Source: Nocardioides daphniae
Lineage (GTDB): Bacteria > Actinomycetota > Actinomycetes > Propionibacteriales > Nocardioidaceae
Reading direction: 5' to 3'
Assembly (NCBI RefSeq): GCF_004777465.1
Contig: NZ_CP038462.1
Location: 2,170,001-2,234,000, forward strand
DNA: 64,000 nucleotides
Under the pieces are notes generated by a model. That model had not been told where the DNA came from, ran no database searches, and worked only from the letters and a program-made list of their open reading frames with translations. The stretch's first letter is position 1. Every line of letters starts with the position of its first letter. The position numbers and the translations under genes were made by a program. Below are positions 62,747 to 64,000 of this stretch, in pieces.

Positions 62747-63984
62747 CCGCCCACCCGACCACCGCGTGGTCGCCCTGGCGCACGGTCACCGCCTTCGGGC
62801 TGGTGAGCCTCGGCGCCGACATGGCCTACGAGGGGATGCGCTCGGTCAGCGGCCCCTACCTCGCCTCGCTCGGCGCGACCGCGCTCGTGGTCGGCCTCGT
62901 CACCGGGGCCGGCGAGGCGATCGCCCTGGTCCTGCGCCTCTTCTCCGGCCGTTGGGCGGACCGGTGGGGCCGGCACTGGACCCTCACCACCCTGGGCTAC
63001 GCCATGACGGCGGTCTGCGTGCCGATGCTGGCGCTCGCGCCGCTGCTCGGCGGTGCCGGGCTCACCGTGGCGGCCGTGCTGATCCTGCTGGAGCGCACCG
63101 GCAAGGCCGTACGCAGCCCCTCGAAGTCCGTCCTGCTCGCCGACGCCGCGGCCGGCGTGGGCCGCGGCAAGGGGTTCGCGGTGCACAAGGCGCTCGACCA
63201 GGTCGGTGCCTTCGCGGGGCCGCTGGTGGTCGCCGCCGCGATCGCCGCCTTCTCGTCGACTGCGCTGGGGCTGGCCGTGCTGGCCGTGCCGGGTGCGCTG
63301 GCGATGCTGGTGCTGGCCGCGGTCGCGCGGCACACCGCCCACGACGCGGTGGGGCAGGCAGCCCGGCCTGTCTCGGCGCCCCCTTCCTCGGCGCCCACTG
63401 CCCCGTCGCCCGCCGACTCCCCGAAGCGCCTTCCCCGCGACTTCTGGCTGCTCGCCGCGGCGGTGGCCGCGAGCACGGCCGGGTTGATGACCTACGGCGT
63501 GATCGGCTTCCACCTGGTCGAGGCCGACCTGGTCGGCGACGCCGGGGTGCCGGTCGTCTACGCCGGTGCGATGGCGGTCGCCGCGTTGGGTGCACTGGCC
63601 AGCGGGTGGGCGTACGACCGGTGGCACACGCGGGTGCTGCACGTCCTGGCACCGCTGGCGGCGGTCGTGCCGCCGTTGGTCTTCACCGACTCGCTCGCCC
63701 TGGCCCTGGTCGGCGTCACCGCCTGGGGGTTGGCCTCCGGCATCCAGGACTCCTCGGTCAAGGCCGCCGTCGCCGACCTGGTCCCCCGGGCCCGGCTCGG
63801 CGGCGCCTACGGCTCCTTCGCAGCCGTCCAGGGGGTCGCTGCCCTGGTCGGGGGCGGCGCCGCCGGGGCGCTGTACGCCGACCACCTCACCACGCTCGTC
63901 GTCGGCGTGGTGCTCCTCCAGGTCTTCGCCGCAGCAGCACTGTTCCGGGTGCTGGGGGCAGCACCCGACCCGCGGGCCGGCTGA
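62743..63984 (+). CDS. MFS transporter
   Basis: 413 residues, 12 predicted transmembrane segments. The loop 2-3 motif is RLFSGRWADRWGRHW, and the second half starts around FWLLAAAVAASTAGLMTYGV. GTG overlaps the PucR stop. The family branch resembles uncharacterised MFS exporters (tetracycline-resistance-like). The link to the neighbouring regulator suggests a shared substrate. Confidence 0.88.
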   Translation: MTAHPTTAWSPWRTVTAFGLVSLGADMAYEGMRSVSGPYLASLGATALVVGLVTGAGEAIALVLRLFSGRWADRWGRHWTLTTLGYAMTAVCVPMLALAPLLGGAGLTVAAVLILLERTGKAVRSPSKSVLLADAAAGVGRGKGFAVHKALDQVGAFAGPLVVAAAIAAFSSTALGLAVLAVPGALAMLVLAAVARHTAHDAVGQAARPVSAPPSSAPTAPSPADSPKRLPRDFWLLAAAVAASTAGLMTYGVIGFHLVEADLVGDAGVPVVYAGAMAVAALGALASGWAYDRWHTRVLHVLAPLAAVVPPLVFTDSLALALVGVTAWGLASGIQDSSVKAAVADLVPRARLGGAYGSFAAVQGVAALVGGGAAGALYADHLTTLVVGVVLLQVFAAAALFRVLGAAPDPRAG

Positions 63985-64000
63985 TCAGAGCCCGCGCTCA

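Noticed and set aside
63985-64000. End of a further minus-strand gene at the window edge
   Set aside because: TCA triplets are present, but 16 bases are too few to support a gene call.

Overview
The window is very GC-rich and densely packed. Stop/start overlaps of the GTGA or ATGA type, GTG starts and promoter-at-start (leaderless) genes are common. Gene content (class III glutamine synthetase, SigB/SigF-type sigma factor, C50-carotenoid genes, MpaB oxygenase, c-di-AMP riboswitch before an NlpC/P60 gene) points to a high-GC actinobacterium, most likely of the Nocardioides/Nocardioidaceae type. This is inferred from protein resemblance only. No rRNA, tRNA, CRISPR array, insertion sequence or prophage was seen.

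Layout. 1-2.2 kb: an SPFH protein (cut by the window edge), a double zinc-ribbon protein and a small membrane protein, resembling the Bacillus YdjI/YdjG/YdjH set that anchors PspA. 2.2-10.1 kb: metabolic and housekeeping genes (carbamate kinase, DUF3253 protein, glutamine synthetase III with a candidate GlnR box, release factor 3), a TetR regulator and a broken membrane-protein gene. 10.2-21.3 kb: a general-stress block with a cold-shock gene and structured leader, a three-domain partner-switching protein whose three domains all look degenerate, a SigB/SigF-family sigma factor, a FAD/Rieske oxidoreductase, a methyltransferase, a diiron-type redox protein, a CDGSH Fe-S protein, a hemerythrin-like protein and a large catalase. 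SigF-like promoter matches (GTTT-like box, 15-16 bases, GGGTAC) precede the partner-switching gene, the methyltransferase and catalase; a fourth lies before a small membrane protein at 30.1 kb.

21.3-32.7 kb: DNA repair, trpF, a large secreted phytase-like esterase, an AceE/transketolase-like enzyme divergent from an Lrp regulator, NUDIX, alcohol dehydrogenase and topoisomerase IB. 32.8-38.2 kb: four overlapping glycosyltransferases on the minus strand and a membrane protein plus GT2 pair on the plus strand. 38.2-42.8 kb: a compact idi-crtB-crtI-crtYe-crtYf-crtEb operon for a C50 carotenoid. 43-53.5 kb: asparaginase, a giant secreted metallophosphoesterase with two LamG domains, a nickel/cobalt exporter-type system with a His-Gly run, MpaB oxygenase, a GTPase, and NlpC/P60 under a c-di-AMP riboswitch. 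53.5-64 kb: methionine ABC importer (metQ, metN, metI), metallo-beta-lactamase fold protein, TrhO, an alpha/beta hydrolase with a Baeyer-Villiger-type monooxygenase, and a PucR-type regulator overlapping an MFS transporter.

A caution for any reader: at least a dozen otherwise well-conserved genes are interrupted by single-base shifts, most of them apparent one-base losses in G or C runs. This looks more like residual sequencing error than gene decay. Coordinates for these genes span the whole inferred gene, and the shift point is given in the entry.
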